From Comamonas testosteroni (GTDB lineage Bacteria; Pseudomonadota; Gammaproteobacteria; Burkholderiales; Burkholderiaceae_C): a stretch of DNA of 64,000 bases. Under the pieces are notes generated by a model. That model was not told the origin of the DNA. It made no database searches and saw only the letters and a program-made list of their open reading frames with translations. Location of the stretch: positions 62,001 to 126,000 of the forward strand of contig NZ_AWOR01000001.1 in NCBI RefSeq assembly GCF_000761245.1, read 5' to 3'. Both the position numbers and the translations under genes were made by a program. Position 1 is the stretch's first letter; each line of letters opens with the position of its first letter. Below are positions 8,841-19,646 of this stretch, piece after piece.

Positions 8841-10115
8841 ATGAACAGCGCCCCGCAGGATGTGAACACCTCCTTACCCGCCCAGCCTCCCGCCTCTGCC
8901 GCCCCGGTATGGATCAAGCGCGGCACGCCCGAGTACTGGCGGGTCAGCGTGGCGCTGTTCCTGGCGGGGTTTGCCACCTTCTCCCTGCTGTACTGCGTGC
9001 AGCCGCTGCTGCCCGAGCTGGCCCACAGCTTTGCCGTCAGTCCGGCCCAGAGCGCGTTGGCGCTGTCGGTATCCACGGCCTGCCTGGCCGGCTCCATCGT
9101 GCTGGCAGGGGCCTTGTCCGAGGGGCTGGGGCGGCGCAAGCTGATGTTCATCTCCATGGCCCTGGCGGCGCTGTGCAATCTGCTGGCTTCGTTCATGCCG
9201 CAGTGGCATGCGCTGCTTGCTGCACGCGCGCTGGAAGGCTTGCTGCTGGGCGGCGTGCCCGCCGTGGCCATGGCCTATCTGTCCGAGGAGATCGATCCGC
9301 CGGGCCTGGGCTTTGCCATGGGCCTGTATGTGGGCGGCACGGCACTGGGCGGCATGCTGGGCCGGGTCGGCATGAGCGCCATGACCGAGTTCTGGGGCTG
9401 GCGCCACGCCATGGCTGCGCTTTCGGTGCTCGATCTGCTGGCCGCCCTGGGCTTTGTCTGGCTGCTGCCCAACTCGCGCAACTTCGTCAAGAAGAGCGGG
9501 CTGGGTGCCCGGTATCACCTGCAGGCCTGGGGCCGGCATCTGCGCTACCCGGGCCTGCCGCTGCTGTTCCTGATCGCCTTCGGCCTGATGGGCGTGTTTG
9601 TCAGCATCTACAACTATGCCGGCTTTTTGCTCAGCGCATCGCCCTATGGTCTGAGCCAGCTGCAGATCAGCCATATCTTCTATGCCTATCTGCTGGGTAC
9701 GGCGGCGTCGCCGATTGCCGGGGGGCTGGCCGACAGGCTGGGCCGCGGGCCGGTGCTGGTCGCGGGCACTTTGCTGATGGCCGCCGGCGTGGCGCTGACC
9801 CTGTTGCCGCCCCTGGTCGCCATCGTGGCCGGCATGGTCCTGCTGACGGCCGGCTTCTTTGTTGCGCATTCGGTGGCCAGCGGCTGGGTGGGGCGGCTGG
9901 CCACGCAGTCCAAGGGGCACGCATCGTCGCTATACCTCTGGGGCTATTACATGGGCTCCAGCGTGCTGGGGGCCGGGGCGGGCTGGTTCTGGTCGCGCTG
10001 GAGCTGGACGGGCGTGGGCTCCGTGGCCTTGGCTGTGCTGGCGCTGGTCATCGTGCTGGCCCTGCGCGTGCAGTGGCTGGCCAAGGTCGCGGCCGCGAAT
10101 CGGGCCGCTTCTTGA
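8841..10115 (+). CDS. MFS transporter (drug/arabinose efflux type)
   Basis: This 424-residue protein has 12 predicted membrane helices. Features of the major facilitator superfamily include the N-half loop ALSEGLGRRKLMFISM (the G-x-x-x-D/E-R-x-G-R-R-like motif A) and its C-half echo GGLADRLGRGPVLVAG. LLYCVQPLLPELAHSF and AAPVWIKRGTPEYWR match the YnfM/arabinose-efflux branch. The start is the ATG at 8841. It is divergent from prfC (265-bp gap) and ends ~110 bp before kdpF. Substrate unknown. Confidence 0.87.
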   Translation: MNSAPQDVNTSLPAQPPASAAPVWIKRGTPEYWRVSVALFLAGFATFSLLYCVQPLLPELAHSFAVSPAQSALALSVSTACLAGSIVLAGALSEGLGRRKLMFISMALAALCNLLASFMPQWHALLAARALEGLLLGGVPAVAMAYLSEEIDPPGLGFAMGLYVGGTALGGMLGRVGMSAMTEFWGWRHAMAALSVLDLLAALGFVWLLPNSRNFVKKSGLGARYHLQAWGRHLRYPGLPLLFLIAFGLMGVFVSIYNYAGFLLSASPYGLSQLQISHIFYAYLLGTAASPIAGGLADRLGRGPVLVAGTLLMAAGVALTLLPPLVAIVAGMVLLTAGFFVAHSVASGWVGRLATQSKGHASSLYLWGYYMGSSVLGAGAGWFWSRWSWTGVGSVALAVLALVIVLALRVQWLAKVAAANRAAS

Positions 10116-10190
10116 TGCCATCTTGATATCGGCACGCCCAATCTCTACCCGTTCTTGACGGGCAAATTTCTACAGTTCCTCCATCGCAAT

Positions 10191-10210
10191 CAAGCCGCGT
10201 GAACGGCTTG
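10191..10210 (+). promoter_or_regulatory. Hairpin in the kdp leader
   Basis: CAAGCCG (10191-10197) and CGGCTTG (10204-10210) form a 7-bp stem immediately 5' of the GGGAGG ribosome-binding site of kdpF. No convincing -35/-10 pair was found in 10116-10190, although a CCCGT/ACGGG stem near 10148-10162 could weakly terminate the upstream gene. Confidence 0.4.
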
Positions 10211-10223
10211 CGGGAGGAATGAA

Positions 10224-10319
10224 ATGAGCATCACCTGGATCGAAGCCCTGGCCGCCCTGACGGCGCTGGGGCTGTTTGCCTATTTGGGCTATGCGCTGCT
10301 GCGCCCCGAGAAATTCTGA
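10224..10319 (+). CDS. kdpF: Potassium-transporting ATPase small subunit KdpF
   Basis: A 31-residue single-helix membrane protein. The C-terminus YALLRPEKF resembles the YALINAEAF ending of E. coli KdpF, and the gene stands at the expected place at the head of the kdp operon. KdpF is a lipid-like stabiliser of the KdpFABC complex. A strong GGGAGG ribosome-binding site precedes the ATG at 10224. The next tiny gene starts 10 bp after its stop. Confidence 0.88.
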   Translation: MSITWIEALAALTALGLFAYLGYALLRPEKF

Positions 10320-10329
10320 AGGGGCCGCC

Positions 10330-10422
10330 ATGCAAGTGCTGCAAGACCTGATTTTTGTGAGCCTGACGGTGGTCTGCTTTGTCGGACTGCTGGGCTTTGC
10401 GCGCGCCCTGGCGCGTCTGTGA
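10330..10422 (+). CDS. Small single-helix membrane protein in the kdp operon
   Basis: A 30-residue open frame (MQVLQDLIFVSLTVVCFV..., ending FARALARL) lies between kdpF and kdpA, with 10-bp and 12-bp spacings. It is one hydrophobic helix followed by a short basic tail. It is not KdpF, which is the preceding frame. Comparable tiny hydrophobic proteins near kdpF/kdpA are, as far as I recall, seen in other genomes but have no assigned role. A weak GGGGCC site precedes it. I infer a membrane-embedded accessory of the pump, but function is not established. Confidence 0.6.
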   Translation: MQVLQDLIFVSLTVVCFVGLLGFARALARL

Positions 10423-10434
10423 AAGGGGTACATC

Positions 10435-12141
<1,707 letters not shown>

Positions 12142-12164
12142 CGTTCCATCCAATTGATGCCAAT

Positions 12165-12193
12165 GCTCTGCAGCCCATGCACGGCTGCAGAGC
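12165..12193 (+). promoter_or_regulatory. Perfect hairpin between kdpA and kdpC
   Basis: GCTCTGCAGCC (12165-12175) and GGCTGCAGAGC (12183-12193) form an 11-bp perfect stem, 12 bp with the flanking T-A, and a 7-nt loop. No T-run follows, so it is more likely an mRNA-processing or stability element than a terminator. The kdpC ribosome-binding site (GGGAGC) follows directly. Confidence 0.6.
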
Positions 12194-12205
12194 AGGGAGC
12201 AAATC

Positions 12206-12919
12206 ATGAAAACATCGACTCAAACTCTTTGCGCTTCAGTGCTGCCAAGCCATGCACAAGCGCAGCCCGAGGCGCAATCCGCCTCCTGGTCACGTCTGCT
12301 GGGCACCAGCGTGCGCGCCGCCCTGCTGGTGATGGTGGTCTCCGGCATTGCCTATCCCTTGCTGACCACGGGTGTGGCGCAGGCACTGTTTGCCCATGCA
12401 GCCAATGGCAGCCTGATCGAGCGCCAGGGCCGGATCGTGGGCTCTGCACTGATCGGCCAGCAATTCACCGGACCGCACTACTTCCACGGCCGTCCCAGCG
12501 CCACAGTCGCTCCCGATCCGGGTCAGGAAGGGGCAAACATTGCTGCTCCCTACAACGCCGGCCTGTCTGGTGCCAGCAACCAAGGGGCAACGCACAAGGA
12601 CTTGTCCGAAGCCGTGGCGCAGCGTGTCGCACAGTACCGCGCCGATAACGGTCTGGCCGCTGACCTGGCGGTGCCGGTGGATGCGGTCACTGCGTCGGCA
12701 TCTGGCCTGGACCCGCATATCTCGATGGCCAATGCGCTGCTGCAACTGCCGCGTGTGGCGAAGGCGCGAGGGCTCTCGCCAGACCAGGTGCAGCCGTTGC
12801 TGGCGCAGAAAACAGAGCAGCGCACGCTGGGCTTGCTGGGCGAGCCGCGCGTGAATGTGCTGCAGCTCAATCTGGCGCTGGACGCCTTGCAGCCCGCCAC
12901 CGGCGCAGTGAAGGAGTAA
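12206..12919 (+). CDS. kdpC: Potassium-transporting ATPase subunit C
   Basis: This 237-residue protein has one N-terminal membrane helix (AALLVMVVSGIAYPLLTTGVAQ) and a periplasmic domain. Family motifs are GSALIGQQFTGPHYFHGRPSAT, a GASNQG element and ASASGLDPHISMANALLQLPRVAKARGL, followed by LGLLGEPRVNVLQLNLALD. It is longer than E. coli KdpC (~190), mainly through a ~30-residue N-terminal extension before the helix. It lies between kdpA and kdpB, reversing the usual B-C order. The 3-bp gap to kdpB and an AAGGAG site inside its 3' end suggest coupling. Confidence 0.96.
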   Translation: MKTSTQTLCASVLPSHAQAQPEAQSASWSRLLGTSVRAALLVMVVSGIAYPLLTTGVAQALFAHAANGSLIERQGRIVGSALIGQQFTGPHYFHGRPSATVAPDPGQEGANIAAPYNAGLSGASNQGATHKDLSEAVAQRVAQYRADNGLAADLAVPVDAVTASASGLDPHISMANALLQLPRVAKARGLSPDQVQPLLAQKTEQRTLGLLGEPRVNVLQLNLALDALQPATGAVKE

Positions 12920-12922
12920 GCC

Positions 12923-15013
12923 ATGAGCACAAAGAAAATGACGGCAGGCCGCAGCCTGCTCGATGCCAAGCTGGTGAAATCGGCTCTGTGGGATGCGGTG
13001 CGCAAACTCTCGCCGCGTACGCAGTGGGCCAACCCAGTGATGTTTGTGGTGTATCTGGGTGCGATCCTGAGCACTCTGTTGTGGTGGCAGAGCCTGATGG
13101 AGCCGGGCAGCGAGAACAGCGGCTTTGTTCTGGCGATTGCGCTGTGGCTGTGGTTCACCGTGCTGTTTGCCAACTTTGCCGAAGCATTGGCCGAGGGCCG
13201 CAGCCGCGCCCAGGCCGCCAGCTTGCGCGGCATGAAGCGCGATACCGTGGCCAAGCTGCTGCAGCAGCCGCATTTCGGCAGCTCATGGATTCCCATGCGC
13301 GCCAGCGAACTGCGCAAGGGCGTGGTCATCTTCGTGGAAGCCGGCGACACGATTGCGCTTGACGGCACGGTGATAGAAGGCGTTGCCTCGGTGGACGAAA
13401 GCGCGATCACCGGCGAATCCGCGCCCGTGATCCGCGAGGCCGGAGGCGACTTCTCGTCGGTGACCGGCGGCACACGCGTGCTGTCGGACTGGCTGGTGGT
13501 GGAAGTCACGGTCAACCCTGGCGAGTCGTTTCTGGATCGCATGATCTCCATGGTCGAGTCGGCCAAGCGCCAGAAGACTCCGAACGAGATGGCTCTGACG
13601 ATTTTGCTCGTGGGGCTGACGCTGGTCTTTTTGCTGGTCATCGTCACGCTGTGGCCGTTCTCGGTCTTTGCGGTGACGCAGGCCGGAGCGGGCTCGGTGG
13701 TCGGCATCGCCGTGCTGATTGCGCTGCTGGTCTGCCTGATTCCGACCACGATTGGCGGCCTGCTGTCGGCCATTGGCGTGGCCGGCATGAGCCGCATGAT
13801 GCAGGCCAATGTCATCGCCACTTCGGGCCGGGCCGTGGAGGCTGCCGGTGATGTGGACGTGCTGCTGCTGGACAAGACCGGCACCATCACCCTGGGCAAC
13901 CGCCAGGCCAGCGAGTTTTTGCCGGCCCCCGCAGTGAGCGCCGCGCAGCTGGCCGAAGCCGCACAGCTGGCGTCTCTGGCAGATGAGACACCTGAAGGCC
14001 GCAGCGTGGTGGCTCTGGCCAGGGAGCGCCATGGCCTGCCCGATCGCAGCAGTGCGGATTTCCCGGGCGAGTTCGTCCCCTTTACCGCACAGACGCGTAT
14101 GAGCGGGGTGGATCTGCAGAGCCCGCAAGGCTTGCGCAGCTTGCGCAAGGGAGCCGCCGATGCCGTGCGCCGGCATGTCGAGGCGCTGGGAGGCAGCTTC
14201 CCGGCTCAGGTGCAACTGTCCGTGGACAACGTCTCGCGCAAGGGCAGCACGCCCTTGGTGGTGGCCGATGGCGCCAAGGTGCTGGGCGTGATCGAGCTCA
14301 AGGACATCGTCAAGCCAGGCATGCGCGAGCGCTTTGCCGAACTGCGCCGCATGGGCATAAAGACGGTGATGGTGACGGGCGACAACCCGCTGACGGCAGC
14401 CGCCATTGCCGCCGAGGCCGGCGTCGATGATTACCTGGCCGAAGCCAGGCCCGAAGACAAGCTGCAGCTGATCCGCTCGCACCAGGCGGCGGGCCGTCTG
14501 GTGGCCATGACGGGGGACGGCACCAACGATGCGCCGGCCCTGGCCCAGGCCGATGTGGCCGTGGCCATGAACAGCGGCACCCAGGCCGCCAAGGAGGCCG
14601 GCAACATGGTGGATCTGGACTCCAACCCCACCAAGCTGATCGAGGTGGTGGAAACCGGCAAGCAGATGCTGATGACGCGCGGCGCGTTGACCACCTTCAG
14701 CATTGCCAATGATGTGGCCAAGTATTTCGCCATCATTCCTGCTGCCTTTGTGGGCACTTATCCGCAGCTGGCCTCGCTCAACGTGATGCAGCTGCACAGC
14801 GCCGATTCCGCCATCCTGAGTGCCGTGATCTTCAATGCACTGATCATCATCGCCCTGGTGCCGCTGGCCTTGCGTGGTGTGCAGTATCGCGCCGTGGGTG
14901 CGGCCCTGCTGCTGCGCCGAAACCTGCTGATCTATGGCCTGGGCGGGCTGATCGTGCCGTTTGTGGGCATCAAGCTCATCGACATGCTGCTGACCGTGCT
15001 GGGCCTCGTCTAA
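12923..15013 (+). CDS. kdpB: Potassium-transporting ATPase ATP-binding subunit
   Basis: This 696-residue P-type ATPase is the energising subunit of KdpFABC. The phosphorylation motif DKTGT places the aspartate at about residue 317. TGES in the actuator domain, [10 protein letters not shown] in the nucleotide-binding domain, [31 protein letters not shown] and [31 protein letters not shown] are all intact. TGES includes the Ser that is inhibitory when phosphorylated in E. coli KdpB. The start follows kdpC by 3 bp with an AAGGAG site. Its place after kdpC is unusual. Confidence 0.98.
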   Translation: MSTKKMTAGRSLLDAKLVKSALWDAVRKLSPRTQWANPVMFVVYLGAILSTLLWWQSLMEPGSENSGFVLAIALWLWFTVLFANFAEALAEGRSRAQAASLRGMKRDTVAKLLQQPHFGSSWIPMRASELRKGVVIFVEAGDTIALDGTVIEGVASVDESAITGESAPVIREAGGDFSSVTGGTRVLSDWLVVEVTVNPGESFLDRMISMVESAKRQKTPNEMALTILLVGLTLVFLLVIVTLWPFSVFAVTQAGAGSVVGIAVLIALLVCLIPTTIGGLLSAIGVAGMSRMMQANVIATSGRAVEAAGDVDVLLLDKTGTITLGNRQASEFLPAPAVSAAQLAEAAQLASLADETPEGRSVVALARERHGLPDRSSADFPGEFVPFTAQTRMSGVDLQSPQGLRSLRKGAADAVRRHVEALGGSFPAQVQLSVDNVSRKGSTPLVVADGAKVLGVIELKDIVKPGMRERFAELRRMGIKTVMVTGDNPLTAAAIAAEAGVDDYLAEARPEDKLQLIRSHQAAGRLVAMTGDGTNDAPALAQADVAVAMNSGTQAAKEAGNMVDLDSNPTKLIEVVETGKQMLMTRGALTTFSIANDVAKYFAIIPAAFVGTYPQLASLNVMQLHSADSAILSAVIFNALIIIALVPLALRGVQYRAVGAALLLRRNLLIYGLGGLIVPFVGIKLIDMLLTVLGLV

Positions 15014-15101
15014 GTCCTATCCAGAGCCTTGCTCTCTCGTCTCTGTGGCTTGTCCGCGTTCCCAGCGGGCGCGGCAAGTCTGATCTGTTTGCTTCACCAT
15101 C

Positions 15102-15989
15102 ATGCGTCTCTCCCATCTCCAAAAACCATTTCACGCATCGCGTTCCTGGGTCATCAGCTCTGCGTTGCTGATGATTGCTTTGAGCTATGCAAATTCCTCT
15201 GCTGCCGAGGAAGCCAAAGCGCAATCTGCTTCTGAAAGCTCAGCCACTGTGCAGGCCGACAGCAAGTCTTCCTTGACCGGCTCGCTGAGCCTGATCAGTG
15301 ACTACCGCTTTCGCGGCATCTCGCAGACCTGGCAAGGTGCGGCAGTGCAGGGCGCAGTGGAGCTGGCCTTGCCCAAGGGCTTTTATGTGGGCACGTCGCT
15401 GTCCAATGTCTCTACCAACAGCTACGGCCGCGGCCAGGGGCTGGAGCACGATATCTATGGTGGCTGGCGCGGCGAGATCGTGCCTGACTGGTTGCTGGAT
15501 GCCGGGCTTTTGCAGTACCGCTACCCCGGCGCACGCCTGGGCGCAAGCGATGGCAGCAGCAAACGCTTTGACACCACCGAGCTCTATCTGGGGGCGACTC
15601 ATGGTGGTCTGAGCCTCAAATGGTCTGTGGCACTGACGCCTTATTTCGGCCTGGGCCAGAGTACCGCCGACTCAGCGTTTGCCACTGCGCTGCAACCGGC
15701 AGGCAGCAGCCGCGGCAGCCAGTATCTGGATCTGAACTATCAGCATCCGCTGGGCGATCTCGCCACCTTGGGCCTGCATGGCGGCTATACCTGGGTGCGC
15801 AATTACAGCGATGTCTCCTATGCCGACTGGCGCATCTCGCTATCCAGGGCCTGGGGACCATGGACCGCATCGCTTGCGTACGCGGGTACCTCGGCCGATG
15901 CCAGGTACTACAGCGCCGTCAACAGTCGTGGCCAATGGCGTGATCTGGCACGCAGCGGCTGGCTGCTGGGCCTGAGTGCCGGGTTCTGA
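15102..15989 (+). CDS. TorF-like putative outer-membrane porin
   Basis: This 295-residue protein has a probable signal sequence (hydrophobic residues ~17-34, ending SSAAEEA) and a beta-barrel look: alternating aromatic strands, GSLSLISDYRFRGISQTWQG at the barrel start and a terminal GLSAGF ending in Phe. These are hallmarks of the TorF/Gcw_chp family. It lies inside the kdp cluster between kdpB and kdpD, so co-induction under K+ limitation is plausible, with a role in solute passage across the outer membrane. That role is inferred from position only. Confidence 0.8.
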   Translation: MRLSHLQKPFHASRSWVISSALLMIALSYANSSAAEEAKAQSASESSATVQADSKSSLTGSLSLISDYRFRGISQTWQGAAVQGAVELALPKGFYVGTSLSNVSTNSYGRGQGLEHDIYGGWRGEIVPDWLLDAGLLQYRYPGARLGASDGSSKRFDTTELYLGATHGGLSLKWSVALTPYFGLGQSTADSAFATALQPAGSSRGSQYLDLNYQHPLGDLATLGLHGGYTWVRNYSDVSYADWRISLSRAWGPWTASLAYAGTSADARYYSAVNSRGQWRDLARSGWLLGLSAGF

Positions 15990-16018
15990 GCGGGCTTGAG
16001 TGATACGCTGATCGCCTG

Positions 16019-18712
16019 ATGCCTTCATCCACACCATCATCGGCCGCGCAGCGCCCCGACCCCGACGCGCTGGTCGCTCAACTGCAGGCGGATCGGCAGC
16101 GCGCCCATCTCGGCAAGCTGCGCATCTACTTTGGCTCCAATGCCGGAGTCGGCAAGACCTATTCCATGCTGGCGGCCGCGCAGCGCGAGCGGCAGGCCGG
16201 GCGCAAGGTCCTGGTGGGGCTGGTGGAGACGCATGGCCGCGCCGAGACCGAGCAGCAACTGCATGACCTGGAGCTGCTGCCGCGGCGCACGCTGGCCTAC
16301 CAGGGCAGGCAGCTGGACGAGTTCGACCTCGATGCAGCTCTGGAGCGCCGCCCGGAGGTGCTGCTGCTCGATGAGCTCGCGCACAGCAATGTGAGCGGCT
16401 CGCGCCACCCCAAGCGCTGGCAGGATGTGCAGGAGCTGCTGGAGGCGGGTATCGAGGTGTGGACCACGCTCAACGTTCAACACCTGGAAAGCCTCAACGA
16501 TGTGGTGGGCGGCATTGTGGGCATACAGGTCCATGAGACCGTGCCCGACCATATCTTTGACGATGCCGACGAGGTCATCGTGGTCGATATCCCACCCGAG
16601 GAGCTGCTCAAGCGTCTCAAGTCGGGCAAGGTCTACCCGCTGGAGCAGGCCGAGCGGGCTTCGCGCAATTTCTTTCGCCAGGGCAATTTGCTGGCGCTGC
16701 GCGAGCTGGCCTTGCGCCGCACGGCCGATCGTGTCGATGAGGATATGCGCGACTACCGCCGCGAGCGCTCCATCGGCGATGTCTGGCCCACGCGCGAACG
16801 CCTGCTGGTGGGCGTGGGCGGCCGCGCCGGTGACGATGCCCTAGTGCGCCAGGTGGCACGCCTGGCAAGGCGGCTGGAGGCCGACTGGGTGGTGGTCTAT
16901 GTGGATGCGCCGGAACGCCAGCATCGGCCTCGGGCGGCGCAGGAGGCCGTGCTCAAGACACTGGCGCTGGCTGCGCGTCTGGGCGCGGAAACGGCCACCA
17001 TTCCCGGTGCCCATGTGGCCCAGGCGCTGGTGGACTTTGCGCGTGAGCGCAATGCCAGCCATCTGGTGCTGGCACGTGTGCATGAACCTTTGAGTCGCTG
17101 GCTGCGCTGGCGTGCCCCCAGCCTGTCTGAGCAGATTGCGGCGCTGGATCCCGGCCTGGACGTGCTGCTGCTGTCCGTCAAGCAAAGCAGGAATGACAGC
17201 ACCTTGCGATTGCCGGCTGTGCGTGAAAAGGCCATTCCGTGGAAGGGCTATGCGGGCGTGACCTTGGCATGTCTGGCCGCTACAGCGGTGGCGGAGCTGC
17301 TGCTGCGGGTGTTCGACCCGGCCAATGTGGTCATGCTTTTCCTGCTGGTGGTGGTGCTGTCCGCCGTGCGCTGGGGGCGCGGCCCCGGAGCATGGGCGGC
17401 CCTGCTGTCAGTGCTGCTGTTTGATTTCTATTTTGTGCCGCCGCGCAACTCTTTCAGCGTCAACGATACGCAATACCTGTTCACCTTCAGCCTGATGCTG
17501 GGTGTGGCCCTGGTCTGCGGCCAGCTGACGGCGCGGCTGCGCCACGAGGCGCGCGTGGCCGCAGAGCGCGAAAGGCGGGCCGGCGCGCTGGCCAGGCTGG
17601 CGCGTGACCTGTCGGGTGCGCTGACGCAGGAGCAGGTCACGCAGATCGCGCTGACTACGATTTCAGGCGTTTTTGATGCCCAGACCGGGCTGCTGGTGCC
17701 CGATGCCGATGAGCGCCTGCAGTTGGCGCAGGGCAGCGAAGGTCAGATCGACACCAGCGTGGGCCGCTGGAGCATGGAGCATGGCCAGATGGCCGGCCAC
17801 GGCACCGATACCCTGGCCGCCGCGCCGGCGCTTTATGTGCCGCTGATGGCGCCCGTGCGCTCGCGCGGCGTGCTGGTGCTGCAGCTGCGTGCGCCGCAGA
17901 AATTGAGGGTACCCGAGGAGCGCCGCCTGCTCGACGCCTGTGCCAGCCAGATCGCCCTGGCATTGGAGCGTGTGCATTTTGTGGAGGTGGCGCAGCAGAC
18001 CCAGATCGCCATGGAGGGCGAGCGCATGCGCAACACCTTGCTCTCGGCCGTCTCGCACGACCTGCGCACGCCGCTGACGGGCATCCTGGGTGCCGCCCAG
18101 GCGGCCTTGCCGCATGCGCCCCAGGGGCCGGCGCATCACATGCTGGTGCAGATTCGTAATCAGGCTCAGGCGCTGCAGCAACTGGTGGACAACCTGCTGG
18201 CCATGGCGCGCCTGCAGCAAGGCGGCGTGCAGCTCAAGCGCGAATGGCTGCCGGTGGACGAGCTGGTGGGCAGCGCGCTGGCGCAGATGCGCGAGCGACT
18301 GGCCGCTCATGCGCTGCAGACCTCGCTGCCGGCCGATCTGCCTTTGCTGCAGCTCGATGCCGTGCTGATGGAGCGTGTGCTGGTCAATCTGCTGGACAAC
18401 GCCATCAAGTACACGCCCGAAGGCACGACGATCACCGTGGCCGCGCGCGTGCTGGGCAGTGACTGCGTGCTGAGCGTGCAGGATGCGGGGCCGGGTCTGC
18501 CCGGGCATCTGCCTGTCGAGCAACTGTTCGAGCCGTTCACGCGTGGCCAGGCGGAGAGTGCCGTGTTTGGCATGGGGCTCGGGCTGGCGCTGGCGCAGCG
18601 CATCGTGCAAGCCCATGGCGGCCGATTGCGGGTGGCGGCGGCAGATCCTGGGCCGGGCACCATTTTCAGCGTATACCTGCCCGTGCCCGAGCAACCGGCC
18701 ATGGACGAATGA
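16019..18712 (+). CDS. kdpD: Sensor histidine kinase KdpD
   Basis: This 897-residue K+/turgor sensor has domains in order: an N-terminal KdpD domain with Walker A GSNAGVGKT (residues 39-47) and LLLDELAHSN, a Usp-like domain (~250-370), four clustered membrane helices (DUF4118, ~405-500), a GAF-like region, a HisKA domain with phospho-acceptor His680 in SAVSHDLRTPLTG, and an HATPase domain (LLDNAIKYTPEG, GPGLP, FGMGLGLALAQRIV). Its stop overlaps the kdpE start (ATGA). It would phosphorylate KdpE to induce the kdp operon upstream. Confidence 0.97.
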   Translation: MPSSTPSSAAQRPDPDALVAQLQADRQRAHLGKLRIYFGSNAGVGKTYSMLAAAQRERQAGRKVLVGLVETHGRAETEQQLHDLELLPRRTLAYQGRQLDEFDLDAALERRPEVLLLDELAHSNVSGSRHPKRWQDVQELLEAGIEVWTTLNVQHLESLNDVVGGIVGIQVHETVPDHIFDDADEVIVVDIPPEELLKRLKSGKVYPLEQAERASRNFFRQGNLLALRELALRRTADRVDEDMRDYRRERSIGDVWPTRERLLVGVGGRAGDDALVRQVARLARRLEADWVVVYVDAPERQHRPRAAQEAVLKTLALAARLGAETATIPGAHVAQALVDFARERNASHLVLARVHEPLSRWLRWRAPSLSEQIAALDPGLDVLLLSVKQSRNDSTLRLPAVREKAIPWKGYAGVTLACLAATAVAELLLRVFDPANVVMLFLLVVVLSAVRWGRGPGAWAALLSVLLFDFYFVPPRNSFSVNDTQYLFTFSLMLGVALVCGQLTARLRHEARVAAERERRAGALARLARDLSGALTQEQVTQIALTTISGVFDAQTGLLVPDADERLQLAQGSEGQIDTSVGRWSMEHGQMAGHGTDTLAAAPALYVPLMAPVRSRGVLVLQLRAPQKLRVPEERRLLDACASQIALALERVHFVEVAQQTQIAMEGERMRNTLLSAVSHDLRTPLTGILGAAQAALPHAPQGPAHHMLVQIRNQAQALQQLVDNLLAMARLQQGGVQLKREWLPVDELVGSALAQMRERLAAHALQTSLPADLPLLQLDAVLMERVLVNLLDNAIKYTPEGTTITVAARVLGSDCVLSVQDAGPGLPGHLPVEQLFEPFTRGQAESAVFGMGLGLALAQRIVQAHGGRLRVAAADPGPGTIFSVYLPVPEQPAMDE

Positions 18713-19455
18713 GCCGACAATCCCGTGCATCACATGCAAATCCGAACATGACAAGCGCCGCACCCCGCATCTTGCTGATTGAAGACGACGCCAGCATCCG
18801 CCGCTTTGTGCGCCTGGCACTGGAGGACGAAGGCTGGCAGGTGTTCGAGTCCGAAACCGCCAGGCGCGGCCTGATCGAGGCCGCCAGCCGCCAGCCCGAC
18901 GCCGTGGTGCTGGACCTGGGGCTGCCCGATGCGGATGGCAAGACCGTGATTGCCGAGCTGCGCGGCTGGAGCCAGTTGCCCATTCTGATCCTGTCCGCGC
19001 GCGAGCGGGAAGAAGAAAAGGTGGCGGCGCTGGACGCTGGCGCCGATGACTACCTGACCAAGCCCTTTGGCGTGCCCGAGCTGCTGGCCAGGCTGCGCGT
19101 GATGCTGCGCCGCCGCCAGCAGGCATCGGCGTCAGACAAGCCCGGCAGCTGTGCGCGTTTCGGTGCTCTGGTGGTGGATCTGGCGGCGCACGATGTCAGG
19201 CGTGACGGTGTGGCCGTGCACCTCACACCCATAGAGTTTCGTCTGCTGGCGGCCCTGATTGCCGGCCATGGCAAGGTGCTGACCCACCGCCAGTTGCTGC
19301 TGCAGGTATGGGGCGCTGAATATCTGGACCGCCCCCACTATCTGCGTGTGCACATGGCCAATCTGCGCCAGAAGCTAGAGCTCGATCCGGCCCAGCCCCG
19401 GCATCTGGTAACCGAGTTGCAAGTCGGTTATCGCTTGGTGGGCCTGGAAGGCTGA
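18709..19455 (+). CDS. kdpE: Response regulator KdpE
   Basis: This 248-residue OmpR-family regulator has a receiver domain with acidic pocket IEDDA (25-27), phospho-acceptor Asp69 in VVLDLGLPD and Lys in LTKPFG. Its winged-helix DNA-binding domain includes LTPIEFRLLAALIAGHGKVLTHRQLLLQVWG and HYLRVHMANLRQKLE. The start at 18709 overlaps the kdpD stop. An alternative ATG at 18748 (MTSAAPRILLIED) would trim 13 residues and gives a more typical N-terminus, but lacks a clear ribosome-binding site. Confidence 0.96.
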   Translation: MSRQSRASHANPNMTSAAPRILLIEDDASIRRFVRLALEDEGWQVFESETARRGLIEAASRQPDAVVLDLGLPDADGKTVIAELRGWSQLPILILSAREREEEKVAALDAGADDYLTKPFGVPELLARLRVMLRRRQQASASDKPGSCARFGALVVDLAAHDVRRDGVAVHLTPIEFRLLAALIAGHGKVLTHRQLLLQVWGAEYLDRPHYLRVHMANLRQKLELDPAQPRHLVTELQVGYRLVGLEG

Positions 19456-19461
19456 TTCCTT

Positions 19462-19467
19462 TATAAT
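19462..19467 (+). promoter_or_regulatory. Probable -10 element of the ahcY promoter
   Basis: TATAAT lies just after the kdpE stop and ~10 bp before the SAH riboswitch. No good -35 match is seen at 17 bp. The nearest candidate, TTGGTG at 19435-19440, is 21 bp away. Confidence 0.5.
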
Positions 19468-19475
19468 CGCCGTCC

Positions 19476-19566
19476 ATCCGAGGAGCGTTGCAGCGTTCCC
19501 CCGGCCAGCCATGAGCTGGTCTGCGCGGGGCGTGAGGCTCGGATTTCATCCCGCAACGACGCTCGC
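19476..19566 (+). promoter_or_regulatory. S-adenosylhomocysteine (SAH) riboswitch
   Basis: The leader of ahcY contains the SAH-riboswitch core elements in order: CCGAGGAGCGTTGCAGCG (19478-19495), a variable hairpin arm (CCAGCcatGAGCTGG near 19505-19519), GAGGCTCGG (19534-19542) pairing with CCGAG, and CGCAACGACGCTC (19552-19564) pairing with GAGCGTTGC to form the pseudoknotted fold. In this family SAH binding raises expression of ahcY and methyl-cycle genes. The position ~80 bp upstream of the ahcY ATG is as expected. Confidence 0.93.
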
Positions 19567-19646
19567 CCACGCTTTCTGTGCGGTGAGCCGGTTTATTCCC
19601 CCTCTGCTGCAGAACGTGGTTTTTCATTCAAGATTTGGAGAAAACC

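Noticed and set aside
10155..10176. TTGACG...TACAGT as a kdp promoter
   Set aside because: The spacing is only 10 bp, too short for a sigma-70 promoter.
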